Shown: positions 1 through 8,856, counted from the stretch's first letter. The stretch is 44,099 bases of DNA from Bacillota bacterium (GCA_023415655.1 JAEZKD010000134.1:1-44099); one strand, 5' to 3'. The notes: a model not told the origin generated them from the sequence alone. Program-made: numbers and translations.

Positions 1-476
1 CCTTTATGCGTAGTCAATATATGTTCAACTATGGATGGATGATCCGTATCAAGTACAACATATTCTGCATTTTTAATAAGCTCTGCTTTGGAGTCTATAT
101 ATTCCTTCGTAATACAATCGGTGATACTCATATCAACAATTGCCGCTTCCATTTCACCATGCTCATTGAGAATTGCCATATACGTTGGTGTAGATTTTCC
201 TTTTGCGATAAAAGAATCCTCCATATCAATATTCATCTCTTGCGCATGTTTTAAGATACTTTTTCCTTTTTCATCATCTCCAATTGGAGAGAGAAACTTT
301 GTTTTTATTTGAAGTCTTGCAAGGTTCTCTGCGATATTTCTACATACTCCACCATAAGAGACACGAACTCTTCCTGGATTGGAATCCTTTGCTTTAAAAT
401 TTTGATTCGAAAAGCCAACAATATCATAAACTGATACGCCAAATACTAAAATATACGGTTCCTTTTGACAGCACAT
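1..476 (-). CDS. PfkB-family carbohydrate/nucleoside kinase, 5' part only (PsuK-like)
   Basis: The gene begins at the ATG at 476-474 and runs off the left edge, leaving about 158 residues. A ribosome binding site (AGGAG, 487-491) lies 11 nt upstream. The N-terminus carries the ribokinase/PfkB start (LVFGVSVYDIVG), then a DSNPG motif and YGGVCRNIAENLARL, the substrate-binding GG..N motif of the family. SPIGDDEKG follows, the usual G-D-D segment. The D-S-N-P-G spacing is what pseudouridine kinases (PsuK/YeiC) usually show, so pseudouridine or a related nucleoside is a plausible substrate. The C-terminal catalytic GAGD motif lies outside the window, so activity cannot be judged. Family assignment is firm, substrate is inferred. 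Confidence 0.85.
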   Translation of the reverse strand, partial: MCCQKEPYILVFGVSVYDIVGFSNQNFKAKDSNPGRVRVSYGGVCRNIAENLARLQIKTKFLSPIGDDEKGKSILKHAQEMNIDMEDSFIAKGKSTPTYMAILNEHGEMEAAIVDMSITDCITKEYIDSKAELIKNAEYVVLDTDHPSIVEHILTTHK

Positions 477-563
477 TTGTTACTAACTCCTATTTTTTCT
501 TTGTTTGATTGAAATCACCTATGACTATGAAGGACATAGGTCCCGAATAGTTGCGATTTTAGT

Positions 564-592
564 ATCATATCTTATTTTTTCATAAATAGCAA
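564..592 (-). promoter_or_regulatory. Promoter for the PfkB-family kinase
   Basis: On the minus strand TTGCTA (592-587), a 17-nt spacer and TATGAT (569-564) form a vegetative-type promoter about 90 nt before the kinase start. The leader contains a short inverted repeat CCTATG/CATAGG (518-540), too small to call a riboswitch. Confidence 0.55.
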
Positions 593-782
593 CATGATAT
601 ATCTATCAGGCAAAAATTTCTAGCTTTTTATTGCTTTTATACCCATATATTTCGATTGCTTGTTTACCCTATGATTAATTTTCTACATCTTATCACAGTT
701 TATTCCATTTGTTAATACTTTCTTAATAAAATAAGAATCCCAAAACAAGTTGAAAAATAATTTAATATTTGTGAATAATTTG
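593..782. other. AT-rich intergenic stretch with nothing recognised
   Basis: This is the middle of the roughly 400-bp gap between the PfkB kinase and the BFD-like gene, which are divergent. It is AT-rich, has no ORF with a ribosome binding site, no tRNA-like fold and no strong hairpin. The two flanking promoters are listed separately. Confidence 0.6.
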
Positions 783-811
783 TTGCATAATTTATAGTTA
801 GCAAGTATAAT
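783..811 (+). promoter_or_regulatory. Promoter for the BFD-like [2Fe-2S] gene
   Basis: TTGCAT (783-788), a 17-nt spacer and a perfect TATAAT (806-811) lie about 65 nt before the start codon at 877. Confidence 0.75.
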
Positions 812-876
812 ATGTCTGCAATATATAATTTCTAATACTTTATGATATCTGCAAAATTTTATATAGAGAGGTTACT

Positions 877-1071
877 ATGGAAAAGAATAAAGATAAAGCT
901 ATTTGCCGTTGCAAACAAGTATATTACGAAGACATTGAGCAAGCAGTCGCAAATGGTGCAACTTCATTTGAAGAAGTTCAAGAAGCTACTAAAATTTCTA
1001 AGGGCTGCGGACGCTGCAAAGCTTTTGCCGAAGAAATTACTACTCATATCCTAAAAGGTACAGTTGCATAA
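877..1071 (+). CDS. BFD-like [2Fe-2S]-binding protein (bacterioferritin-associated ferredoxin type)
   Basis: A 64-aa protein with the Fer2_BFD pattern: Cys10-x-Cys12 near the N-terminus and Cys44-x2-Cys47 near the C-terminus, spaced as in Bfd and the BFD domains of NirB and related proteins. These four cysteines bind one [2Fe-2S] cluster. E. coli Bfd reduces bacterioferritin to release iron. Stand-alone clostridial versions are mostly uncharacterised, so role here is iron/redox in general. The start has AGAGAGG at 865-871 upstream, and an ORF beginning further upstream in another frame is spurious. The last five codons (Lys-Gly-Thr-Val-Ala) and stop lie inside the terminator stem shared with the convergent Nudix gene. 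Confidence 0.85.
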   Translation: MEKNKDKAICRCKQVYYEDIEQAVANGATSFEEVQEATKISKGCGRCKAFAEEITTHILKGTVA

Positions 1072-1093
1072 GCTATGCAACTGTACCTTTTTT
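1053..1093. terminator. Bidirectional terminator overlapping two convergent genes
   Basis: A perfect inverted repeat has arms 1053-1070 and 1074-1091 with a 3-nt loop (AGC). A T-run follows on the plus strand and the complementary A-run serves the minus strand. Both flanking genes place their last codons and stop codon in the stem. Confidence 0.9.
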
Positions 1094-1642
1094 AATTACC
1101 CGATCATTCAGTTTCTGATAGATGGAATGCATCCAAGGCTCAGAGCTTGCAGTGACTGCTTCCTCGATAGGAAACCAACGAACTCCTGAATTCTCATCTT
1201 CTTTTACAACAAAACTTTCCTCTTCGCTCGCTTCTAATAGAAAAGTAACGTTCATATGAAGATGGGAAGGTACATAATGCCCCCGTTTGATATGACCATT
1301 CACAGTTAATATTTCAAGGGAGCAGATTTCTCCATCGATTGCGTTTACCGTGGTTAATCCTGTCTCTTCCTTTGCTTCTTTGATTGCTACGGCAAGCAAA
1401 TCTTCTTCTCCATCTGCATGTCCCCCCGTCCAAGTCCAAGATTGATAAATATTATGATAGATTAATACTACCTTGGTTCGTTCCTGATTCACAATCCAAG
1501 AGGAAGCTGAAAAATGTGCAATTTGATTCTCCCTAGTCAAAACATCCGCTTCCTTTTCTAGATATGCTAGCATTACTTGCTGATCTACCATTTCTTGCTC
1601 ATTTACTGGTATGTAAGCTTTGATTTTATGATATAAGTCCAT
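1073..1642 (-). CDS. Nudix hydrolase
   Basis: A 189-aa Nudix-fold protein. The Nudix box spans residues 74-96 (GHADGEE..., then KEAKEETGL), matching G-x5-E-x7-R-E-U-x-E-E-x-G-U except that the usual Arg is Lys88. The metal-binding glutamates E89, E92 and E93 are present, so hydrolysis of a nucleoside diphosphate-linked substrate is expected. The substrate is not predictable. A roughly 40-residue helical N-terminal region precedes the domain, as in MutT/YjhB-like family members that act on activated small molecules. The start ATG has AAAGGAA upstream. The C-terminus is encoded in the shared hairpin and ends in Lys-Gly-Thr-Val-Ala, identical to the convergent protein. Confidence 0.88.
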   Translation of the reverse strand: MDLYHKIKAYIPVNEQEMVDQQVMLAYLEKEADVLTRENQIAHFSASSWIVNQERTKVVLIYHNIYQSWTWTGGHADGEEDLLAVAIKEAKEETGLTTVNAIDGEICSLEILTVNGHIKRGHYVPSHLHMNVTFLLEASEEESFVVKEDENSGVRWFPIEEAVTASSEPWMHSIYQKLNDRVIKKGTVA

Positions 1643-1830
1643 AGTATTCCTTTCTTATATTGTGTATGATTGATCATGAAATGTTCACATGAAATATTTT
1701 TTCTAATCTTAACACATTTTAATCTTAAATGAAATAGAACCTTTCAATCTTTAATATAGATGCAAATTATTATCAAGAGTTAATGGGGGACATTTTGATC
1801 ATACATACATATAACCTTCCAAGGAATAAG

Positions 1831-1869
1831 AAAACGGGACCATCGATTTCTTTAGATTCGACAGTCCCA
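1831..1869 (-). terminator. Terminator of the liv operon
   Basis: Read on the minus strand just after the livF stop, GGGAC and TCGA pair with TCGA and GTCCC across a two-base mismatch and a loop. GTTTTCTTA follows. This is a typical rho-independent terminator. Confidence 0.75.
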
Positions 1870-1874
1870 TTCTT

Positions 1875-2609
1875 TTATGCATGTTTCGCTTTTTTTGCTT
1901 TTCCTAGATAAGCAGCTTTGACACTCTCATCATTTAATAAGTCCAATCCATTCCCCTCTTGTATAATGTTACCAGTCTCACACACGTATCCATAATGAGC
2001 TAACTTTAATGCAAGATGAGCATTTTGTTCCACAAGCAGTATGGTTACTCCCTCTTGATTCACAGTATGAATGATATTCATGATATCACGTACTATAATT
2101 GGTGCTAAGCCAAGGGATGGTTCATCCATCATCATAAGCTTAGGACGACTCATCATTGCTCTTCCTACCGCAAGCATTTGCTGCTCACCACCAGAAAGGG
2201 TTCCAGCCATCTGCCAAGAACGCTCCTCTAGACGTGGAAATAGATTGTAGATACGTCTGATATCATCTTCTAAGCTATCCTTACGAAGATAAGCTCCTAT
2301 TTTAAGATTTTCAAGTACTGTAAGATTGGGAAATACTCTTCTACCTTCTGGTACTAGGGTAATCCCTTTATTTACAATGACATTCGGAGCACTTCCTGTG
2401 ATATCCTCACCTTGGAAGTTGATCTTACCACTTTCTAGCTTTACGAGACCTGCTATTGAACGTAATAAAGTACTTTTTCCAGCACCATTCGCTCCAATTA
2501 GAGTTACAATATGACCTTCCTCTACATTGATTGAAATTCCTTTGACTGCTTTAATACCACCATAGGAGACATGCAAATCCTCAATACTAAGTAAATTATT
2601 ATTCGTCAT
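1875..2609 (-). CDS. livF: Branched-chain amino acid ABC transporter, ATP-binding subunit LivF
   Basis: A 244-aa ABC ATPase with Walker A GANGAGKS, signature LSGGEQQ and Walker B LMMMDEP, followed by the LVEQN segment typical of LivF (H-loop His replaced by Gln-Asn, as is normal in this subfamily). It pairs with LivG to power uptake of leucine, isoleucine and valine or related amides. An upstream GTG at 2618 is in frame, but the AGGAGG site overlaps it and sits 8 nt before the ATG at 2609, so the ATG is preferred. The start codon overlaps the end of livG, consistent with translational coupling. It is the last gene of the operon. Confidence 0.93.
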   Translation of the reverse strand: MTNNNLLSIEDLHVSYGGIKAVKGISINVEEGHIVTLIGANGAGKSTLLRSIAGLVKLESGKINFQGEDITGSAPNVIVNKGITLVPEGRRVFPNLTVLENLKIGAYLRKDSLEDDIRRIYNLFPRLEERSWQMAGTLSGGEQQMLAVGRAMMSRPKLMMMDEPSLGLAPIIVRDIMNIIHTVNQEGVTILLVEQNAHLALKLAHYGYVCETGNIIQEGNGLDLLNDESVKAAYLGKAKKAKHA

Positions 2610-3444
2610 CTTCTGCACCTCCTAGATATGCTTCAATTACCTTTGGATCATTTTGTACCTCAGATGGATTACCACTTGCAATTAATTTACCAAAGTCAAG
2701 TACATAAATTCGATCTGAGATTTCCATAACAAGATCCATATGATGTTCAATCATAAAGATGGAAAGATTAAAATCCTTTCTTATCTTTGCTATAAATGAA
2801 GTTAAATCATCTGTCTCCTGAGGATTCATACCTGCTGCTGGTTCATCTAACAATAATAGCTCTGGTTTCGTAGCTAAGGCTCTAGCAATCTCAAGATGAC
2901 GTTGCTGTCCATAAGGTAAGGAATAAGCTAGCTCATCCTTAACCTCACAAAGTCCAAGAATATCAAGCAATTCCATCGTTTCTTTTCTCATCTGACGTTC
3001 TTCTTTATAATTTAAGCATAAGGTTGCAGAAAGAAAATTGGCTTTGGAACGCATATGCTTTGCAATCAATACATTATCAAATACCGTTAATTCCTTAAAT
3101 AAACGAATGTTTTGGAAGGTTCTAGCCATCCCAAGCTTCGTAATCATATCTGGTGTTTTTTCAATTCTTTTCGAGTACTTCTCTGGATTTTGACCAAGGT
3201 ATTGGCGCTTTGCCTTTCCCTTTGGGAAATTGGACAGGATTGGTAGATCATAAAAGAGTACCTGCCCATTGGAAGGTTGATATACACCTGTAATTACATT
3301 AAAGGCAGTTGTTTTCCCTGCTCCATTAGGTCCAATCAAAGAAACGATTTCTCCTTGATTGACATGCAGTGATAAATTATCAACAGCTACAACACCACCA
3401 AACTGCATTGTTATATCATTTACTTCAAGTATTCTATTCAGCAT
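2599..3444 (-). CDS. livG: Branched-chain amino acid ABC transporter, ATP-binding subunit LivG
   Basis: A 281-aa ABC ATPase with Walker A GPNGAGKT, the LivG-type signature LPYGQQR, Walker B LLLLDEP and MIEHHMD (H-loop). A basic segment of about 30 residues after the Walker A region (near residues 72-100) makes it longer than the E. coli protein, and such insertions are common in clostridial LivG. The ATG at 3444 is chosen over the in-frame GTG at 3453 because GGGAGG lies 8 nt before the ATG. It overlaps the end of livM by 11 nt. It works with LivF as a heterodimeric motor for LivH/LivM. Confidence 0.93.
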   Translation of the reverse strand: MLNRILEVNDITMQFGGVVAVDNLSLHVNQGEIVSLIGPNGAGKTTAFNVITGVYQPSNGQVLFYDLPILSNFPKGKAKRQYLGQNPEKYSKRIEKTPDMITKLGMARTFQNIRLFKELTVFDNVLIAKHMRSKANFLSATLCLNYKEERQMRKETMELLDILGLCEVKDELAYSLPYGQQRHLEIARALATKPELLLLDEPAAGMNPQETDDLTSFIAKIRKDFNLSIFMIEHHMDLVMEISDRIYVLDFGKLIASGNPSEVQNDPKVIEAYLGGAEDDE

Positions 3445-4570
3445 GATCGACACCTCCCTTCTTAGGTGTCTTTATCAATTTATTCTTTAGCTTTAGAAAA
3501 GCCCTGACAATGCCTTCCCATGAAAATTCCCTCTTGCCCATAATTCCACGTTGATAGAATAATACAACTAACATTAAAAGGATAGAGAAAACAACCATAC
3601 GAAAACCCGTACGGAATAAAGGAACTTCAAAGCTACCAATAACTAATGGTTCATCAAAGAAACGAAGCCACCATTCCTTACTCATCGTAACAAGTAAGGC
3701 TGCAATTACGCTACCAGTAACACTTCCGATACCACCGATAACAACAATAAGCAAAATATCATAGGTCAAGGCAATGCTAAAGGTTTTTGAGTCAATCGAT
3801 CTCATAAACATTGCAAGCATACCACCGCTAACAGCAGAAAAGAAAGAGCCAATTACGAATGATAACTGTTTATGACGGAATAGATTGATTCCCATCGCTT
3901 CCGCTGCAATTTCATCCTCTCGTATTGCCTTAAATGCTCGCCCATAAGAGCTGCGAATCAACAATACCATCAATAAGATACAAATTGCTGCAATCACAAA
4001 GGTTTGAACAATCGAAGAAAACCCTTGAATTCTCTTGAGTCCGTAGGAGCCATTGGTAATGGAATCCATCTGTGGACTTGAGATTAATGCTCTTACAATC
4101 TCGGAAAAACCAAGTGTTGCAATTGCGAGATAATCGCTCTTTAGTCGTAATACAGGGATACCAATCAATGCAGCAAATAAGGAAGCTACAAGACCACCAA
4201 TGATCAGTGCAATGATTGGTATTAACGGTTGAAGAAACGCTGGTAAGCTATCCAACCATTGTTTTACCGATAGAATGGTTGATGAGATATCTGTTATGTA
4301 AAATACACCTTCAATTTCGTCTGTTGGAATTAAAAATAACGCAGTAACATAGGCACCGATTGCCATAAACCCAGCCTGGCCTAATGAGAATAAGCCAGTG
4401 AAACCTGTAACCAAATTCATAGAAACAGCAACGACTGCAAGGATAATGCCCTTTTGAATTACGGTATAGGCCATACCAAATTGTAATTTATTCCCCTCTA
4501 GAAAGAATAGGAATGCTAAGGCACACGCTAATAGAAGAAGGGAATATGTAGTTTTCTTTTGCTTTTTCAT
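3434..4570 (-). CDS. livM: Branched-chain amino acid ABC transporter permease LivM
   Basis: A 378-aa integral membrane protein with about nine hydrophobic segments, an N-terminal TM helix and the family core VSMNLVTGFTGLFSLGQAGF, then a conserved cytoplasmic loop AIREDEIAAEAMGIN that docks on the ATPases. This is diagnostic for LivM. A hydrophilic insert (about residues 83-115) lies between early TM segments. The basic C-terminal tail is cytoplasmic. The start ATG is preceded by GAGGAGAG. The stop is 11 nt upstream of livH's neighbourhood in the same operon, so it is probably co-translated with livH and livG. Confidence 0.93.
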   Translation of the reverse strand: MKKQKKTTYSLLLLACALAFLFFLEGNKLQFGMAYTVIQKGIILAVVAVSMNLVTGFTGLFSLGQAGFMAIGAYVTALFLIPTDEIEGVFYITDISSTILSVKQWLDSLPAFLQPLIPIIALIIGGLVASLFAALIGIPVLRLKSDYLAIATLGFSEIVRALISSPQMDSITNGSYGLKRIQGFSSIVQTFVIAAICILLMVLLIRSSYGRAFKAIREDEIAAEAMGINLFRHKQLSFVIGSFFSAVSGGMLAMFMRSIDSKTFSIALTYDILLIVVIGGIGSVTGSVIAALLVTMSKEWWLRFFDEPLVIGSFEVPLFRTGFRMVVFSILLMLVVLFYQRGIMGKREFSWEGIVRAFLKLKNKLIKTPKKGGVDHAE

Positions 4571-4581
4571 AATCTCTCCTC

Positions 4582-5463
4582 TCAGACCTTATCAATATTC
4601 TTTTCACCGAACAGACCCGTTGGGCGAATCAATAAAACGATAATCAGTAAAATAAAGGTAAAGGCATCACTAAAAGTTGAGTATCCAAATGCAACTAAGA
4701 AGGTCTCACAAATACCAATTGCAAATCCACCAACAACTGCGCCTGGGATACTTCCAATGCCACCTAATACAGCTGCTACAAAGCATTTTAAGCCTGGTAG
4801 AGTTCCACTAAAAGGAGTTACTGACATACGATCAGTAAAGTAAAGAATGGAGCCAATCGCAGCTAAGAGAGAACCAATGGCAAAGGTTACACTAATTACT
4901 CTATTGATTTTGATACCCATCAGCTGAGCAGTTTCAAAATCTTTGGATACAGCACGCATCGCCATACCAATCTTCGTATGATTTATTAATTGGATTAATG
5001 CAATCACTAAGATAATGGTAAGAACAGGTGTAATGAAGGTTACTATGGATGCTGACACCGTACCAAAGTGGAAGATTTTCTTTAAGAATGGTATCTCTGG
5101 GTAACCCTTTGGAAGAGCAGTAAATAGATAGGTTGCCAAGTTCTGTATCAAGTAGGATACACCAATGGCTGAGATCATGATGGACATTCTTGGTGCATTT
5201 CTCAATGGTTTATATGCAACTTTCTCAATGATAACTCCGAGTGCAACCGTAATAACACACACCAAGGGAATGGCAATTTGCCATGGCAGACTTGCCATGG
5301 CAAATATCATAAAGTAACCAGCCATCATAAAAATATCACCGTGTGCAAAATTGATGAGTCGGAGTATACCATAAACCATTGTGTAACCAATTGCGATTAA
5401 CGCGTACGCTCCTCCAAGGGAAACTCCGGTTAATGCATGTTGAAAAAAGGTTGATATACTCAT
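4582..5463 (-). CDS. livH: Branched-chain amino acid ABC transporter permease LivH
   Basis: A 293-aa permease with about eight TM segments and the LivH signatures GGAYALIAIGYTMVYGILR and NFAHGD near the N-terminus, plus the EAA-like loop MRAVSKDFETAQLMGI. It pairs with LivM to form the membrane channel. The in-frame TTG at 5478 is part of the ribosome binding site region: GGAGG lies 8 nt before the ATG at 5463, which is therefore used. It is 22 nt downstream of livJ. Confidence 0.93.
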   Translation of the reverse strand: MSISTFFQHALTGVSLGGAYALIAIGYTMVYGILRLINFAHGDIFMMAGYFMIFAMASLPWQIAIPLVCVITVALGVIIEKVAYKPLRNAPRMSIMISAIGVSYLIQNLATYLFTALPKGYPEIPFLKKIFHFGTVSASIVTFITPVLTIILVIALIQLINHTKIGMAMRAVSKDFETAQLMGIKINRVISVTFAIGSLLAAIGSILYFTDRMSVTPFSGTLPGLKCFVAAVLGGIGSIPGAVVGGFAIGICETFLVAFGYSTFSDAFTFILLIIVLLIRPTGLFGEKNIDKV

Positions 5464-5485
5464 TCGTATTTCCTCCAAATATGTA

Positions 5486-6661
5486 TTAATTCTCGATGGT
5501 AACTGTCTTTAAGAAAGAGAAAGCTCCATCTTTAATTGTCTTAATAAACGCCATATCCTTATTCGCATCACCGTTCTCATCGAACGTGATAGCACCTGTA
5601 ACACCATCAATTGAGATTGCAGCAATCGCATCACGAATCTTAACAGTATCAGTAGAACCAGCCTCTTTGATTGCTTGAATTGCTACAAGATAAGCATCAT
5701 AACCAAGTGCAGAAACAGCTGGAATAATTTCAGACTGACCTTTCTCTTTTAAGTATGCCTTAAATCCTGTAACAAATTTCTCTGCCTCTGCATTCGCCGG
5801 ATCCGCATCATCAAAGAAAGTAGAAAGAACAACGCCCTCAGCATATTCTCCAGCATTCTCAATAATGGTGGAATTCTCCCATGTATCACCAGCCATAATT
5901 TGAGCTGTAATTCCAAGTTCTCTTGCTTGTTTGATGATCAATGGTGCGGTTGCAATAGAGGATGGTGCAAAGATAACATCCGGATTTGCATCTTTAATAT
6001 TCGTCAAAATCGCCTTGAAATCTGTTTGGTTTGTCTGGAACTGTTCTTCACTTACAATTGCTCCTTCACCAACTAACTTTGTGAAAGCATCTACGAAATA
6101 GCTACCAAGACCAGAGGAATAATCATCTCCTAACTGAGTGATTACTGCTGCTGTTTTAGCACCAGCTTGGCTAGCATAGTTTGCCATTACAGTACCCTGA
6201 AATGGATCAAGGAAGCAAACACGGAAATAGTAATCATTACCTAAGGTTACCTGAGGGTTCGTACAAGAAGCACCGATTGCTGGAATTTTAGCCTCTTCAA
6301 AGAACTCACCTGCTGCAATCGAAACACCAGAGCCATAGGAGCCTAATACTACCTTAACTTTAGAACTGATGAGACTCTGAGCAGCGCTGACTGCTTCTGT
6401 CTTATCACTCTTATTATCAACTTCAACTAACTCAATTGTGTAGGTCTCGCCATTGATTTCAACCGTTGGATAACACTCGTTTGCATAACGCATACCTAAT
6501 ACTTCTTGGAATCCACCGCCACCATTCTCCCCAGTAAGTGGCTCAAATACACCAATCTTAATTACTTTCGAGTCACTGTCAGAGGCCTTTGTACCACAGC
6601 CACTAAGCAACCCCATTATCATTACCATACTTAGAATTAATGCTAATACTCTTCTTTTCAT
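5486..6661 (-). CDS. Branched-chain amino acid-binding lipoprotein (LivJ/LivK type)
   Basis: A 391-aa type I periplasmic-binding-fold protein. The signal peptide ends in a lipobox LLSGC with Cys22 as the lipidated residue, so it is anchored to the outer face of the membrane. Mature start KVIKIGVFEPLTG and later GSYGSG, FAPSS and GYDAY segments are typical of Peripla_BP_6 (LivJ). It captures branched-chain amino acids or related ligands and delivers them to LivHM. It is the first gene of the liv operon, with AGGAGGAG before the ATG and a good promoter upstream. Exact ligand is inferred from operon context only. Confidence 0.92.
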   Translation of the reverse strand: MKRRVLALILSMVMIMGLLSGCGTKASDSDSKVIKIGVFEPLTGENGGGGFQEVLGMRYANECYPTVEINGETYTIELVEVDNKSDKTEAVSAAQSLISSKVKVVLGSYGSGVSIAAGEFFEEAKIPAIGASCTNPQVTLGNDYYFRVCFLDPFQGTVMANYASQAGAKTAAVITQLGDDYSSGLGSYFVDAFTKLVGEGAIVSEEQFQTNQTDFKAILTNIKDANPDVIFAPSSIATAPLIIKQARELGITAQIMAGDTWENSTIIENAGEYAEGVVLSTFFDDADPANAEAEKFVTGFKAYLKEKGQSEIIPAVSALGYDAYLVAIQAIKEAGSTDTVKIRDAIAAISIDGVTGAITFDENGDANKDMAFIKTIKDGAFSFLKTVTIEN

Positions 6662-6710
6662 ATTGCTCCTCCTGTTTTTCTGACAAAGACATTTGTTTTT
6701 TTATTTTAAC

Positions 6711-6739
6711 AGTATACTACGTCATAGTGATAAATTCAA
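6711..6739 (-). promoter_or_regulatory. Promoter of the liv operon
   Basis: TTGAAT (6739-6734), a 17-nt spacer and TATACT (6716-6711) on the minus strand, about 50 nt before the livJ-type start codon. Confidence 0.75.
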
Positions 6740-6780
6740 TAGGTTTTTTCAATAAATTTATATTCTTACCATAGTCTGGA

Positions 6781-6844
6781 ATAAAAAAGGAACTGCCCAT
6801 AAGATTCCATTTCTAAGATGAACAATAATCTTACGTGCAGTTCC
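6781..6844 (-). terminator. Terminator after recQ
   Basis: On the minus strand GGAACTGC and TAAGATT pair with AATCTTA and GCAGTTCC (arms 6844-6837 and 6796-6789 plus an inner stem), followed by a six-T run. It separates recQ from the liv promoter. Confidence 0.88.
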
Positions 6845-6872
6845 TATTACATTGTATTTACATCAAACAAAT

Positions 6873-8741
6873 TTATTCTTCAAAAAAAGTTATCATTTTT
6901 TTGTTGTTTGAAAACATTTGTATTTGCTCTAAAAAGCTTTCACCATAACGTACATATTTATTTTCTCCAACTCCAGTTACCTCTAACATTTCTTCTTTGT
7001 TAAAAGGTAATCGAACACACATATCTACCAGTGTTTTATCAGTGAATATAATGTATGGTGGTAATCCCTCTTTTTTTGCGATCTCAAAACGAAGCTTTCG
7101 AAGTTGTTCAAATAAATCCAATCCTTTGGAATTTAAGACCTCCGATTTCTTTACTGCTTTTTTACTCTTTACTGCTTTCTTTGGCTGCTCCTCCTCTAGA
7201 ACAAACTTCATCACAATTCTTTCTTCCTCTGATAAGATTCGTTTCGAATTATTCGTTAACTTAACCAAAACATACTTGTCCTTGGTTAAAGTGATGTAAT
7301 CTTCTAATACTAGATAGTTCATTACTTGTTTTAGTTTTGCTTCACTTACATAGCTTAGTACGCCATAGCTTGTTAAATGGTTCAATCCATAAGAAATCAG
7401 CTTTGCCTGATTCAGTCCTCGTAAGGTACCGATAATTACATTGGCACCGTATCTCTGTCTACACTCCTGTACACATTCTAATACGGCTTTTGCAATCTCA
7501 GTTACATCCTCTGTAACAAACTCTGTCAAGCAATTTGAGCAATTCCCACATGGTCTTTCTAACGTTTCACCAAAATAGTTTAGCATATACTCTCGCAAAC
7601 AATTTCTCGTTACGCAGTAATTTTTCATCTGTGACAAGCGTTCACGATCTCGTTCTTGAATTGTAATCAATTCCTCTTTTGTCAACTCTTCATTCTCATT
7701 CCCATTTTCAATCATAAACTGATTGAGGATTAGGTCTGCAGGAGAATACAAAAGGATACATTCTGAAATTTCTGAATCTCGTCCTGCTCTACCTGCTTCC
7801 TGATAATAGCTCTCCATATTCTTTGGCATATTATAATGAAGGACGAAGCGAACGTTAGATTTGTCAATTCCCATCCCAAAGGCATTCGTAGCAATCATCA
7901 CTGGCTTCTCATCGTAGATAAAATCCTCTTGATTTTGCTGACGTTCTTGAAGCTCCAAACCTGCATGATATCTAGTTACATTGATTTGATATTTTTGAAG
8001 TAGATAATAAAGCTCATCGACATTTTTTCTTGTAGCACAATATATGATACCACTCTGATTGGAATGCTCTTTGAGATAATTTATTACAAACTGTGTACGA
8101 TTTGACACAGTCTGAACCTCAAAATAAAGATTGGTACGATCAAACCCAGTAACTACAAGATTCGGTTCTTGTAACGAAAGTATTTGAATGATGTCCTCTT
8201 TCACCGCCTGTGTCGCGGTTGCTGTAAACGCGCTTAAGATTGGTCGCTTAGGTAGCTTATTAATAAATTCAACAATTTTGAGATAACTTGGTCGAAAATC
8301 TTGCCCCCATTGGGAGATACAATGTGCTTCATCCACCGTTACCATCGATATCTTACATTCTTTCGCAAACTGGACAAAAGAAGGCATCTCCAGTCTTTCT
8401 GGTGCAACATAGATGATTTTATATTGTCCCTGTGACGCTCGTTGCAATGCTAATTGCGTTTGATTCATCGTAAGAGAACTATTGATATAGGCTGCGTGAA
8501 TTCCAGCCTGATTCAAGGAAAGCACTTGATCCTTCATGAGTGAAATCAAAGGTGATATCACAAGCGTAATTCCTGGTAATAAAAGTGCAGGAATCTGATA
8601 ACAGATTGATTTACCTGCACCGGTTGGCATAATGCCAAAGGTATCTTGTCCTCTTAAGATACTTGATACTAAAGATTCTTGTCCATATCGAAAGCTTTCA
8701 TAACCAAAATGCTTTCGTAACATCTCAATTGCCTGTTTCAA
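6873..8741 (-). CDS. recQ: ATP-dependent DNA helicase RecQ
   Basis: A 622-aa protein with the full RecQ layout. Helicase lobe 1 has Walker A GAGKS (41-45) and DEAH (137-140). Lobe 2 has ATNAFGMGIDK and QEAGRAGRD. A zinc-binding region has Cys381, Cys398, Cys401 and Cys404, followed by a winged-helix RQC segment. A C-terminal HRDC domain lies at about 540-610. It unwinds recombination intermediates and stalled forks. The start is TTG with GGGAG 6 nt upstream. The next ATG is codon 7 and has no site at the right distance. The gap to the upstream diguanylate cyclase is 143 bp, with a weak promoter candidate in it. Confidence 0.95.
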   Translation of the reverse strand: MKQAIEMLRKHFGYESFRYGQESLVSSILRGQDTFGIMPTGAGKSICYQIPALLLPGITLVISPLISLMKDQVLSLNQAGIHAAYINSSLTMNQTQLALQRASQGQYKIIYVAPERLEMPSFVQFAKECKISMVTVDEAHCISQWGQDFRPSYLKIVEFINKLPKRPILSAFTATATQAVKEDIIQILSLQEPNLVVTGFDRTNLYFEVQTVSNRTQFVINYLKEHSNQSGIIYCATRKNVDELYYLLQKYQINVTRYHAGLELQERQQNQEDFIYDEKPVMIATNAFGMGIDKSNVRFVLHYNMPKNMESYYQEAGRAGRDSEISECILLYSPADLILNQFMIENGNENEELTKEELITIQERDRERLSQMKNYCVTRNCLREYMLNYFGETLERPCGNCSNCLTEFVTEDVTEIAKAVLECVQECRQRYGANVIIGTLRGLNQAKLISYGLNHLTSYGVLSYVSEAKLKQVMNYLVLEDYITLTKDKYVLVKLTNNSKRILSEEERIVMKFVLEEEQPKKAVKSKKAVKKSEVLNSKGLDLFEQLRKLRFEIAKKEGLPPYIIFTDKTLVDMCVRLPFNKEEMLEVTGVGENKYVRYGESFLEQIQMFSNNKKMITFFEE

Positions 8742-8796
8742 ACTAATCTCCCATCTATTTTACATAATCTATTTTCTAGACACACCTGATAGGTTG

Positions 8797-8812
8797 GGTA
8801 ATGCGCATTACC
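8797..8812. other. Perfect 16-bp palindrome before recQ
   Basis: GGTAATGCGCATTACC is a perfect palindrome in the recQ 5' region, followed on the plus strand by six T's. No plus-strand gene precedes it, so a terminator role is unlikely. An operator for recQ is possible. Confidence 0.6.
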
Positions 8813-8856
8813 TTTTTTCTACCGTGCAATCAAATTAACTCTTATTACTCTTAAGA

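Noticed and set aside
477..876. Riboswitch or T-box in the longest gene-free stretch
   Set aside because: Only a 6-bp CCTATG/CATAGG hairpin is seen. No terminator/antiterminator pair and no T-box or riboswitch core is recognisable.
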